Counted from the stretch's first letter, positions 1-6,731 are shown. The stretch: 7,075 nucleotides of DNA from Pseudomonadota bacterium (GCA_023399635.1 JAEWOP010000130.1:1-7075); one strand, 5' to 3'. Program-made: numbers and translations. The notes: generated by a model from the sequence alone, not told the origin.

Positions 1-876
1 GGTTTTCGCCAGATCAAGGGCCTGTCTGAGCGGCCCATTCGCGACCGGCTGCTCGAAAACCGCGGCAGTGGCTATGCTTCCATTCGCGATCTGTGGCTAC
101 GTTCCGGTCTCGACAAGGCAGATCTCGAACGGCTTGCGGATGCTGATGCCTTCGGCTCGATCGGGCTAACGCGTCGGGCCGCACTCTGGCAGGTACGTGG
201 CCTCGATGCACGAAGAGCTGCCGAGAAGCTGCCACTCTTTGATCAGGTGAAGCAGGGAGAACTCCAGGTGGAGCCGGCAGCAAAGCTGCCTGCCATGCTG
301 CCGGGGGAGGAGGTCATCGAAGACTACCGCCATCTGACGCTTTCCCTGAAGGCTCATCCGACGTCCTTCCTTCGCGAGGATTTCTTCCGGATGGGTGTGA
401 CCCGCAGCGTGGACCTTCTTTCGGTGCCGAATGGAAGGAGGGTCATCATTGCCGGACTGGTCCTCGTGCGCCAGCGCCCGGGCTCGGCACAGGGCGTGAT
501 CTTCATGACGCTGGAAGATGAAACAGGAGTGGCCAATGCCATCGTCTGGCCGAAGGTGTTCGAGCAATATCGCCCGGTGGTGATGGGCGCGCGCATGGTC
601 AAGATCCGCGGCCGGCTGCAGAGCGCGCAGGGCGTTATCCACACGGTGGTGGAGCAGATAGAGGACATCACCCATATGCTCGGCCTGCTGCAGAAGGAGG
701 CTCGCCGGTTCGGCGCGCCTCGACCGGGAGCAGATGAAGCGCTGGGCTCAGGCTGCGGCAGCTATCGGAAGAGGAAGGAGGATGATGATGCCCGACAGTC
801 CCGCCCGAGCGAGCCGCAGCTTCAAATGGAGCTTCGGCCAGAACATGTCATGCCCAAAGGCCGCAACTTCCATTAG
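1..876 (+). CDS. dnaE2: Error-prone DNA polymerase DnaE2, C-terminal part (5' end outside window)
   Basis: This is the last 291 residues of a C-family polymerase alpha subunit of the DnaE2 (ImuC) type. The reading frame is open from the first base, so the gene is cut by the window edge and not truncated in nature. The fragment begins with the helix-hairpin-helix region (GFRQIKGLSE at residues 1-10, then a SGLDKADLERLADADAF segment). It continues with the linker motif SLKAHPTSFLR (about residues 113-123). An OB-fold follows, from RRVIIAGLVLVRQRPGSA to about residue 220 (IHTVVEQIEDITHM). The last residues, MPKGRNFH, resemble the usual DnaE2 ending. Family knowledge: DnaE2 works with ImuA and ImuB in SOS-induced translesion synthesis, and these genes often lie just upstream, which cannot be seen here. 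The tail at about residues 235-275 is lysine/aspartate-rich and poorly recognisable, but the frame stays open to the typical end. The catalytic palm domain is outside the window. Confidence 0.93.
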   Translation, partial: GFRQIKGLSERPIRDRLLENRGSGYASIRDLWLRSGLDKADLERLADADAFGSIGLTRRAALWQVRGLDARRAAEKLPLFDQVKQGELQVEPAAKLPAMLPGEEVIEDYRHLTLSLKAHPTSFLREDFFRMGVTRSVDLLSVPNGRRVIIAGLVLVRQRPGSAQGVIFMTLEDETGVANAIVWPKVFEQYRPVVMGARMVKIRGRLQSAQGVIHTVVEQIEDITHMLGLLQKEARRFGAPRPGADEALGSGCGSYRKRKEDDDARQSRPSEPQLQMELRPEHVMPKGRNFH

Positions 877-1028
877 CGAGGAGCGGCCGCATGAGGTGTG
901 GCATCTTCGCGCAGTTCAGCCTTCAAGCTAAAGCCGATTCTAATATGCGGCTAATTCTGTCTTGACAGAAGCCATCCTCTTTCGCAAAAAGCGGATGTTA
1001 ATGGTCATGTTTGACGGGTTGACCGCGA
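877..1028. promoter_or_regulatory. Intergenic region dnaE2-bfd, probable bfd-bfr promoter region
   Basis: This 152-base gap separates the dnaE2 stop from the bfd start and should hold the promoter of the bfd-bfr unit. It contains a perfect 16-base palindrome, described separately. It also contains a weaker inverted repeat, AGCCG and CGGCT, at 932-952 around an AT-rich centre that includes TAATAT (941-946). TTGACA occurs at 962-967 inside the palindrome and TTGACG at 1011-1016, but neither has a good -10 at normal spacing, so I assign no promoter. The bfd start has no clear Shine-Dalgarno sequence. I see no small gene and no strong terminator for dnaE2 here. Confidence 0.5.
955..970. promoter_or_regulatory. 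Perfect 16-bp palindrome upstream of bfd, candidate operator
   Basis: The sequence TTCTGTC-TT-GACAGAA has two perfect 7-base arms around a 2-base centre and lies 58 bases before the bfd start codon. Its right half includes TTGACA, so a dimeric regulator bound here could cover a -35 element. The compact two-fold symmetry is typical of a dimer binding site. I do not recognise it as a standard Irr (TTTAGAA-type), RirA or alphaproteobacterial LexA (GTTC-N7-GTTC) box. Control by iron is expected for these genes but is not shown by the sequence. Confidence 0.4.
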
Positions 1029-1340
1029 ATGCTAGTCTGCAGCTGCAATTACATCACCGACAAGGAAATCCGCGAGGTCATCGTCGAGCTCCTCGAGCAG
1101 GACTGCTGGCAGCTCATCGTTCCCGCCAAAGTCTATCATGCCATGGGCAAGCGTGGTCGCTGCTGCGGCTGCTTCCCCAATGTCGTCGACATCATCATCA
1201 AGACCACCGAGGAATATCACGCCGAGCGGCACTCGACGACGGCTGAAGTTATCGATTATATGTCCCGCCTGAAACAGTTCCACGAGGAAAACAGGAGAGC
1301 GGACATTGAAAGGCGACAGCAGCGTCATCGAGCGGCTTAA
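1029..1340 (+). CDS. bfd: Bacterioferritin-associated ferredoxin Bfd, (2Fe-2S)-binding
   Basis: A 103-residue protein of the BFD-like [2Fe-2S] family. It begins MLVCSCNYITDKEI, which matches the Bfd N-terminus and supports the ATG at 1029. The likely cluster ligands are C4 and C6 of the CxC motif, and C45 and C48 of the RCCGC motif; C46 is an extra cysteine. Family knowledge: Bfd binds bacterioferritin near its haem and passes electrons in, so stored Fe(III) is reduced and released to the cytoplasm. The bfr gene directly downstream fits this role. Compared with the 64-residue E. coli protein, the spacing between the cysteine pairs is longer (38 rather than 32 intervening residues). There is also a C-terminal extension of about 35 residues rich in Arg, Glu and Gln, predicted helical. 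The last 35 bases overlap bfr in another frame. No good ribosome binding site precedes the start. Confidence 0.92.
   Translation: MLVCSCNYITDKEIREVIVELLEQDCWQLIVPAKVYHAMGKRGRCCGCFPNVVDIIIKTTEEYHAERHSTTAEVIDYMSRLKQFHEENRRADIERRQQRHRAA
1293..1297 (+). promoter_or_regulatory. Ribosome binding site that fixes the TTG start of bfr
   Basis: AGGAG lies inside the bfd coding sequence, 8 bases before a TTG codon at 1306. This spacing is ideal, and the TTG opens the canonical bacterioferritin N-terminus MKGD. The next in-frame ATG would remove the first ferroxidase ligand (E18). The site therefore decides the start and implies translational coupling to bfd. Confidence 0.8.
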
Positions 1341-1791
1341 CGAGGCTTTGTTCCTCGAACTCGGCGCCGTCAACCAGTACTGGCTTCACTACCGTCTGCT
1401 ATCGGACTGGGGCTATACCAAGCTTGCCAAGAAAGAGCGGGAAGAGTCGATCGAAGAGATGCATCACGCCGACCGGCTGATCGATCGCATCATCTTCCTC
1501 GAAGGCCATCCCAACCTGCAGACGCTGGCGCCGCTGCGCATCGGCCAGAACGTCAAGGAAGTTCTCGAGGCTGATCTTGCCGGCGAATACGATGCCCGGA
1601 CCGCCTACAAAGCTTCCCGAGACGTCTGTCATGCTGCTGGCGACTATGTCTCCATGAAGCTCTTCGAAGAATTGCTGGCCGACGAAGAAGGCCATATCGA
1701 CTTCCTTGAGACCCAGCTTGAACTGCTTGGGAAGATCGGCGAGGAGCGCTACGGACTGCTGAACGCCACGTCCGCCGATTCTGCCGAATAA
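1306..1791 (+). CDS. bfr: Bacterioferritin
   Basis: A 161-residue protein of normal bacterioferritin length, read from a TTG start preceded by AGGAG. It stores iron as a ferric mineral inside a 24-subunit haem-containing cage in the cytoplasm. The six residues expected for the di-iron ferroxidase centre are all present at canonical positions: E18, E51, H54, E94, E127 and H130. The axial haem ligand M52 is also present, in EEMHHADR. These mark a ferroxidase-active, haem-binding Bfr rather than Dps or a plain ferritin. The N-terminus MKGDSSVIERLNEAL matches the family closely. The gene overlaps the end of bfd by 35 bases in the +1 frame, so the two are co-transcribed and probably translationally coupled. 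Bfd would supply electrons for iron release. A perfect stem-loop follows the stop by 9 bases. Confidence 0.97.
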   Translation: MKGDSSVIERLNEALFLELGAVNQYWLHYRLLSDWGYTKLAKKEREESIEEMHHADRLIDRIIFLEGHPNLQTLAPLRIGQNVKEVLEADLAGEYDARTAYKASRDVCHAAGDYVSMKLFEELLADEEGHIDFLETQLELLGKIGEERYGLLNATSADSAE

Positions 1792-1800
1792 GTCGGTTTC

Positions 1801-1829
1801 GTAGCTCCGGCGTCCCTCGCCGGAGCTAC
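1801..1829. terminator. Perfect stem-loop between convergent bfr and putR
   Basis: GTAGCTCCGGCG and its exact complement form a 12-bp GC-rich stem around a 5-base loop (TCCCT). It starts 9 bases after the bfr stop and 55 bases past the putR stop on the other strand. It probably terminates or stabilises bfr transcripts and may serve both directions. Neither strand has a run of T after the stem, so it is not a textbook intrinsic terminator; Rho or an RNA-processing role is possible. Confidence 0.7.
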
Positions 1830-1884
1830 CGTCACTGCGGGTTTGCGAGAAGCGGCCGCTTTCCGCCCTTCGCTCTGCCGAACC

Positions 1885-2364
1885 CTATTTTTCCTTTACC
1901 GATTGCATTGCCACCGAGGTCGACGTGCTCGCCACGTGCGGCAGGCTGGATATTTTTTCGCCCAGGACCTCCCGGTAGCGGCGGATGTTCGGTGTGCGCA
2001 CCTTCAACAGATAGTCGAAGCGGCCCGCGATCATGTGGCACTCTTCCACCTCACGGATCTTGCTGACCGCCTGATTGAACTCGGCAAGCGCCTTTTCCCG
2101 TGTGTCCGACAGGGTTACTTCGGCGAAGGCAACATGATCGAGCCCCAGTTTCTGGGGGTTGAGGACGGCGCGAAAGCCCTCGATATAGCCGTCATCGATC
2201 AGCCGCTTCAAACGCACAGCACAGGGTGTTTTGGACAAGCCGATGCGGCCTGCAAGCTCGGTAACGGCGATCCGCCCATCCATGGCCACGATCTCGAGGA
2301 TCTTTCGGTCATAACCGTCAAGTTGGCTATCAGGGGGCAGCTTGCTAGTCACGGACGTCACCAT
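1885..2364 (-). CDS. putR: Lrp/AsnC-family regulator, probable proline-responsive activator PutR
   Basis: A 159-residue Lrp/AsnC transcription factor of typical length. Residues 15-68 form the winged helix-turn-helix domain (LDGYDRKILEIVAMDGRIAV, with recognition region GLSKTPCAVRLKRL at 42-55). Residues about 77-152 form the effector-binding RAM domain, with the conserved GRFDYLLKV at 114-122 and a final strand near 144-155. The assignment to PutR rests on the divergent putA next door. In Agrobacterium an Lrp-like PutR is known to activate putA in response to proline, and this PutA has no DNA-binding domain of its own. I chose the ATG at 2364 because the protein then begins just before the family homology. 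The frame stays open upstream to 2454, but that extension is cysteine-rich, unlike the family, and covers the control region. No Shine-Dalgarno sequence precedes the ATG; a TATCAT lies 8 bases upstream, so a leaderless message is conceivable. Confidence 0.88.
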   Translation of the reverse strand: MVTSVTSKLPPDSQLDGYDRKILEIVAMDGRIAVTELAGRIGLSKTPCAVRLKRLIDDGYIEGFRAVLNPQKLGLDHVAFAEVTLSDTREKALAEFNQAVSKIREVEECHMIAGRFDYLLKVRTPNIRRYREVLGEKISSLPHVASTSTSVAMQSVKEK

Positions 2365-2397
2365 TCTGCATAATGATAGGGAAATAAGTCTGCAGAA
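2364..2397. promoter_or_regulatory. Inverted repeat in putR-putA divergent region, candidate PutR operator
   Basis: Perfect 7-base arms TTCTGCA (2364-2370) and TGCAGAA (2391-2397) flank a 20-base AT-rich centre. The arm centres are 27 bases apart, between two and three helical turns. The left arm abuts the putR start codon, so a protein bound there could repress putR while acting on putA in the other direction. Lrp-family proteins bind as multimers to such spaced, AT-rich inverted repeats. That the protein is PutR is an inference from position only. Confidence 0.45.
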
Positions 2398-2424
2398 GGT
2401 AGCTTGAAAAGTGCATGGGTAAAA

Positions 2425-2446
2425 GCGGGAAGATGTAAACTCCCGC
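2425..2446. promoter_or_regulatory. Second inverted repeat / hairpin upstream of putA
   Basis: GCGGGA and TCCCGC form a perfect 6-bp GC-rich stem around a 10-base AT-rich loop (AGATGTAAAC). It ends 26 bases before the putA ATG. It could be another operator for PutR or, if transcription starts upstream of it, a leader hairpin near the ribosome binding region. I see no convincing -35/-10 pair for putA around it. Confidence 0.35.
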
Positions 2447-2472
2447 AAGCCCACCTATTGCGGATTCAGCAG

Positions 2473-5400
2473 ATGATTCATCAGGCCCAATCACTCTCCT
2501 CGACCATCGAGCCCCGACCACCCTTCAGCAGCTTTGCTCCACCGGTCGCACCACAGGGCGCCCTCCGCCAAGCCATCACCTCGGCCTATCGCTTGCCCGA
2601 GCCGGAAAGTGTTGCTCCGCTGCTCTTGGCTGCAACGCTGCCGGCGGACATCCGTGAGAAGACGAAGGCGACGGCTCGCAAGCTCATCGTGGCGCTGCGC
2701 GCAAAGCATCGCGGTTCCGGAATCGAGGGCCTGGTGCACGAGTACTCGCTGTCCAGCCAAGAAGGTGTGGCGCTGATGTGCCTGGCGGAAGCCTTGCTGC
2801 GCATCCCGGACGCCGCAACCCGCGACGCCCTCATTCGTGACAAGATTTCCGATGGCGACTGGAAGTCGCATATCGGTGGTGGCCGCTCCTTGTTCGTCAA
2901 CGCCGCAACCTGGGGCCTCGTCGTGACCGGCAAGCTGACGTCGACCGTCAACGACCGGAGCCTTGCTTCCGCCCTGACGCGTCTCATTGCGCGCTGCGGA
3001 GAGCCGGTCATCCGGCGCGGCGTGGACATGGCGATGCGGATGATGGGCGAGCAGTTCGTCACCGGAGAAACCATTGACGAGGCTCTGCGGCGTGCCGAGC
3101 CTCTGGAAGACCGCGGCTTCCGTTATTCCTACGATATGCTCGGAGAGGCGGCGACAACTGCCGACGATGCGGCCCGCTACTACCACGACTACGAGAACGC
3201 TATCCACGCAATCGGCAAGGCGTCTGTGGGACGCGGCGTCTACGACGGTCCGGGGATTTCCATCAAGCTGTCAGCCCTTCACCCGCGCTATAGCCGGATG
3301 CAGGCTGAGCGAGTGATGAACGAGCTCCTCCCGAAGGTGAAGGCACTCGCGCTGATTGCCAAGACCTACGACATCGGGCTGAATATCGACGCCGAAGAGG
3401 CCGATCGCCTGGAGCTCTCGCTCGATCTGCTGGAGGCGCTGTGCCTTGATCCGGCGCTTTCCGGATGGCAGGGCATCGGCTTCGTGGTTCAGGCCTATGG
3501 CAAGCGCTGCCCCTTCGTGCTTGACTTCATCATCGATCTTGCCCGGCGCTCTGGCCACCGGATCATGGTGCGGCTCGTGAAGGGCGCATACTGGGATGCG
3601 GAGATCAAGCGCGCGCAGCTTGACGGGCTAGAGGACTATCCCGTGTTCACCCGCAAGGTCCACACCGACGTTTCCTATATCGCATGCGCGAAGAAGCTTC
3701 TGGCTGCGGGCGATTTCGTCTTCCCGCAGTTTGCAACCCACAATGCCCAGACCTTGGCTACGATCTATCATCTGGCTGGACCGGACTTCCATGTCGGGAA
3801 GTACGAATTCCAGTGCCTGCATGGCATGGGCGAACCACTTTATGACGAGGTGGTGGGGAAGGAGAAGCTGGATCGCCCCTGCCGGATCTACGCCCCGGTT
3901 GGAACGCATGAGACACTGCTGGCCTATCTTGTCCGCCGACTTCTGGAGAATGGCGCCAATTCGTCCTTCGTCAATCGCATTGCTGATCCGGCAGTCTCGA
4001 TAGAGGAACTGATCACGGACCCGGCAGACGTCGTCCGTGCCATGCCGGTTCCCGGAGCTCGTCACCAGCAGATCGCGCTTCCGCGCAACATCCTCGGTGC
4101 AAGCCGTCCCAATTCACAAGGTCTGGACCTTTCAAACGAGCTGGTGCTTGCGCAACTGACTGAAGAGTTCTGCCGTAGTGCCGCCATGGAGTGGGTTGCC
4201 GCGCCAAGCATCACTGGCGTGGTGCCGGGCGGAAATGCACGCCCGGTGCCTAATCCCGCAGATCATACCGATAACGTGGGGCATGTTGCGGAGGCAACGG
4301 AGGAAGAGGCAAGGGCCGCGGCACGGGCCGCAAATGAGATGGCCAGCGAATGGGCCACGGTTCCGCCGGTGGCACGCGCCGCACTGCTTGAGAAGGCTGC
4401 GGACCTGATGCAGGAGCGGATGCCGATCCTGCTTGGGCTGATCATGCGAGAGGCCGGCAAGTCGGCCCTCAACGCCATCGCCGAGGTGCGCGAGGCGGTG
4501 GACTTCCTACGCTACTATGCCGAGCAGGCGCGGCGTACGCTAGGCCCCACGCACAAGCCGCTCGGACCGGTGGTCTGCATCAGCCCGTGGAACTTCCCGC
4601 TTGCGATCTTTACAGGACAGGTTGCTGCGGCGCTGGTGGGGGGAAATCCCGTTCTTGCCAAACCTGCGGAGGAGACCCCGCTCATTGCTGCGGAGGCCGT
4701 CCGGATCCTCCACGAGGCGGGAATTCCGCAATCGGCGCTGCAGTATGTCCCGGGTGACGGCAAGATCGGCGCGGCGCTCGTCGGAGCACCAGAGATCTGC
4801 GGCGTGATGTTCACCGGCTCGACCGAGGTGGCCCGACTGATCCAGAAGCAGCTCGCCGACCGGCTGCTGCCAAGCGGAAAGCCTATCCCCTTGATCGCCG
4901 AGACCGGCGGACAGAATGCCATGATCGTCGATTCATCGGCACTCGCCGAGCAGGTCGTGGCCGACGTGATTGCCTCGGCCTTTGACAGCGCAGGACAACG
5001 CTGTTCGGCGCTGCGTGTCCTTTGCCTGCAGGAGGAGGTGGCGGACCGGACGCTGACGATGCTGAAGGGCGCGTTGAAGGAACTCACCATCGGCCGCACC
5101 GACCGTCTCAACGTCGATATCGGACCGGTCATCAGCGCCGAGGCGAAGAGAAACATCGAGACCCATATCGAAAAGATGCGCTCCATGGGGCGGCGGGTGG
5201 AACAGATAGAGATGCCGGAGCAGACGGTGGCCGGCACTTTCGTCGCCCCGACGATCATTGAGCTGGACACGCTGAAGGATCTGGAGCGCGAGGTATTCGG
5301 TCCGGTCCTCCACGTCATCCGTTACAAGCGAAACGAGCTCGACCGCCTGATCGATGACATCAATGCGACAGGTTATGGTCTGACCTTCGGGCTGCACACG

Positions 5401-6171
5401 CGTCTCGATGAGACGATCGCGCATGTGACGAGCCGAATTCGCGCAGGCAATCTCTACGTCAACCGCAACATCATCGGCGCGGTGGTGGGCGTGCAGCCCT
5501 TCGGCGGCCGCGGCCTTTCCGGAACAGGACCCAAGGCCGGTGGGCCGCTTTATCTTGGGCGGCTGGTCGAGAACCCGCCGGTGCCTCCACAACACAGTTC
5601 CGTCCACACGGACCCTGTTCTGCTCGATTTCGTTCGTTGGCTGCAAAGCCACGGAACGGCGGAAGAAGCCGAAACGGCAGCGGCGATGGGTAGTGCCTCG
5701 ACATTGGGTCTGCATCTGCAGCTCCCGGGGCCGGTGGGCGAAAACAACCTCTATTCGCTGCACGCGAGAGGACAGATCCTGCTTGTCCCTGAAACTCAGA
5801 TGGGCCTTCGCCTTCAATTGGCTGCAGTCTTGGCGACCGGCAATACCGCAGTGATCGATCGTCGGGCGGAATTCGAGGCTCTGCTGCCATCACTTCCGGC
5901 CTCCGTTGCAGGAAGAATACGGTGGGCCGCAGACTGGGTATCCGGCGGACCTTATGCGGGCGCTCTCATCGAAGGAGAAGCAGAGCAGGTACGCGCAATA
6001 GCCACGCGGATTGCCGAGCTTCCGGGGCCGCTGGTGTTGATGCAATCTGCCTCCCCCCAGGAGATTTCTCGCCCCGATGCCTATTGCCTCAGCTGGCTGC
6101 TGGAGGAGATGTCCATCTCCATCAATACGGCCGCCGCCGGCGGCAATGCCAGCTTGATGGCAATCGGCTGA
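2473..6171 (+). CDS. putA: Bifunctional proline dehydrogenase / glutamate-semialdehyde (P5C) dehydrogenase PutA
   Basis: A 1,232-residue enzyme that oxidises proline to P5C with FAD, then glutamate-semialdehyde to glutamate with NAD+, passing the intermediate through an internal tunnel. The FAD-dependent barrel carries RLVKGAYW (367-374), FATHNAQT, EFQCLHGMGEPLY, Y473 and the R488-R489 pair, which match E. coli PutA Y540 and R555/R556 at a constant offset of 67. The aldehyde dehydrogenase half has PWNFPL (705-710), K730, FTGSTEVA (780-787), catalytic E810 and C844, EVFGP (940-944) and FGGRGLSGTG (1010-1019). Residues about 1035-1215 form the ALDH-like C-terminal domain, and the last 17 or so residues (INTAAAGGNASLMAIG) the conserved C-terminal motif. 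There is no N-terminal ribbon-helix-helix domain, so this is the type B form, like the 1,233-residue Ensifer enzyme. The ATG at 2473 gives family length; an upstream TTG (2404) adds 23 unlikely residues. The ribosome binding site is weak. Regulation is probably by divergent PutR. Confidence 0.97.
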   Translation: MIHQAQSLSSTIEPRPPFSSFAPPVAPQGALRQAITSAYRLPEPESVAPLLLAATLPADIREKTKATARKLIVALRAKHRGSGIEGLVHEYSLSSQEGVALMCLAEALLRIPDAATRDALIRDKISDGDWKSHIGGGRSLFVNAATWGLVVTGKLTSTVNDRSLASALTRLIARCGEPVIRRGVDMAMRMMGEQFVTGETIDEALRRAEPLEDRGFRYSYDMLGEAATTADDAARYYHDYENAIHAIGKASVGRGVYDGPGISIKLSALHPRYSRMQAERVMNELLPKVKALALIAKTYDIGLNIDAEEADRLELSLDLLEALCLDPALSGWQGIGFVVQAYGKRCPFVLDFIIDLARRSGHRIMVRLVKGAYWDAEIKRAQLDGLEDYPVFTRKVHTDVSYIACAKKLLAAGDFVFPQFATHNAQTLATIYHLAGPDFHVGKYEFQCLHGMGEPLYDEVVGKEKLDRPCRIYAPVGTHETLLAYLVRRLLENGANSSFVNRIADPAVSIEELITDPADVVRAMPVPGARHQQIALPRNILGASRPNSQGLDLSNELVLAQLTEEFCRSAAMEWVAAPSITGVVPGGNARPVPNPADHTDNVGHVAEATEEEARAAARAANEMASEWATVPPVARAALLEKAADLMQERMPILLGLIMREAGKSALNAIAEVREAVDFLRYYAEQARRTLGPTHKPLGPVVCISPWNFPLAIFTGQVAAALVGGNPVLAKPAEETPLIAAEAVRILHEAGIPQSALQYVPGDGKIGAALVGAPEICGVMFTGSTEVARLIQKQLADRLLPSGKPIPLIAETGGQNAMIVDSSALAEQVVADVIASAFDSAGQRCSALRVLCLQEEVADRTLTMLKGALKELTIGRTDRLNVDIGPVISAEAKRNIETHIEKMRSMGRRVEQIEMPEQTVAGTFVAPTIIELDTLKDLEREVFGPVLHVIRYKRNELDRLIDDINATGYGLTFGLHTRLDETIAHVTSRIRAGNLYVNRNIIGAVVGVQPFGGRGLSGTGPKAGGPLYLGRLVENPPVPPQHSSVHTDPVLLDFVRWLQSHGTAEEAETAAAMGSASTLGLHLQLPGPVGENNLYSLHARGQILLVPETQMGLRLQLAAVLATGNTAVIDRRAEFEALLPSLPASVAGRIRWAADWVSGGPYAGALIEGEAEQVRAIATRIAELPGPLVLMQSASPQEISRPDAYCLSWLLEEMSISINTAAAGGNASLMAIG

Positions 6172-6202
6172 CCGAACCCGCAGCGTCTTACCCGCAGCAG
6201 GC

Positions 6203-6232
6203 CCCAGCCATTCACGCGATGCTATGGCTGGG
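6203..6232. terminator. Stem-loop between convergent putA and yqaA
   Basis: CCCAGCCAT and ATGGCTGGG form a perfect 9-bp stem around a 12-base loop. It lies 31 bases after the putA stop and 53 bases past the yqaA stop on the other strand. Its place in a 114-base gap between convergent genes suggests a shared transcription end. On the plus strand only the short TCCTTGTT follows, so it is a weak intrinsic terminator at best. The rest of the gap shows nothing recognisable. Confidence 0.55.
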
Positions 6233-6285
6233 TCCTTGTTGGGTGGCACGCCTTCGGCACAGCCAATGGACTTCCTGTGCGGGTT

Positions 6286-6723
6286 TCAAAGAAATCCTTG
6301 GGTTGCGACAGCCAGAACGAGGTACCGGGCGGTCTTGCCGATCAGAACGAGAAGAAGAAAGCTCGGGAGTGGCTCCTTCAATACGCCTGCTATCACGGTC
6401 AGGGCATCTCCACCCAAGGGTAGCCAGCTCAGCAGGAGCGACCATCTGCCGAACTTGCGGTACCAGCGCTGCGCTTTTTCCAGTTGCCTGTCCGATGCTG
6501 GAAACCAGCGGCTGTTCCTGAACCTCTCGATTCCGCGCCCAAGCGCCCAGTTGACGACTGCGCCCAGCGTATTGCCGATCGACGCCGCCAGGACCAGAGC
6601 CCAAACTGGATGATTGCCAGAAAGGATCAGGCTGACAAGAATCGCCTCGGACTGCATCGGCAGCACGGTCGCGGCGAAGAAGGCTGCTGCGAACAAACCG
6701 CCATAGATACCGATGTCCAGCAC
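6286..6723 (-). CDS. yqaA: YqaA family inner-membrane protein (DedA/VTT superfamily)
   Basis: A 145-residue, strongly hydrophobic protein similar in length and motifs to E. coli YqaA (142 residues). Predicted membrane segments lie at about residues 5-34, 39-62, 93-115 and 119-142. Conserved motifs include ATVLPMQSEAILV (18-30), GNTLGAVVNWALGR (50-63), LLLSWLPLGGDALTVIAGVL (96-115) and GKTARY (129-134). The loop at 64-92 is charged (RFRNSRWFPASDRQLEKAQRW). Family knowledge: this is a small branch of the DedA/VTT membrane proteins, some of which move lipids or affect envelope homeostasis; the role of YqaA itself is not established, so I infer none. The GTG start at 6723 is chosen because GGAGA lies 8 bases upstream and the residues before it are non-conserved and encoded by a terminator hairpin. 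The gene converges on putA and follows secF on the same strand. Confidence 0.87.
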   Translation of the reverse strand: MLDIGIYGGLFAAAFFAATVLPMQSEAILVSLILSGNHPVWALVLAASIGNTLGAVVNWALGRGIERFRNSRWFPASDRQLEKAQRWYRKFGRWSLLLSWLPLGGDALTVIAGVLKEPLPSFLLLVLIGKTARYLVLAVATQGFL

Positions 6724-6731
6724 TGGTGATG

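Noticed and set aside
883..890. GCGGCCGC, also seen at 1852-1859 and in putA near 5504-5511
   Set aside because: Short GC palindromes of this kind are expected by chance in GC-rich DNA; the copies share no surrounding sequence that would make them a repeat family.
962..967. TTGACA as the -35 box of a bfd promoter
   Set aside because: At 16-18 bases downstream the sequence is CAAAAA or similar, not a plausible -10, so I do not call a promoter.
1843..2373. Plus-strand open frame of 176 codons opposite putR
   Set aside because: It is antisense to a clear Lrp/AsnC gene; its product matches no family I recognise and has no good ribosome binding site.
2365..2454. Upstream extension of putR to a start at 2454
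   Set aside because: The extra 30 residues are cysteine- and phenylalanine-rich, unlike Lrp proteins, and they would cover the whole control region shared with putA.
2404..2472. Upstream TTG start for putA adding 23 residues
   Set aside because: The added residues run through the inverted repeat at 2425-2446 and bring nothing recognisable; the ATG at 2473 gives the expected length of about 1,232.
4515..5817. Long minus-strand open frames (267 and 294 codons) opposite putA
   Set aside because: They lie antisense to a fully conserved enzyme, their translations are Arg/Ser/Ala-rich with no recognisable domain, and GC-rich third positions routinely keep the opposite strand open.
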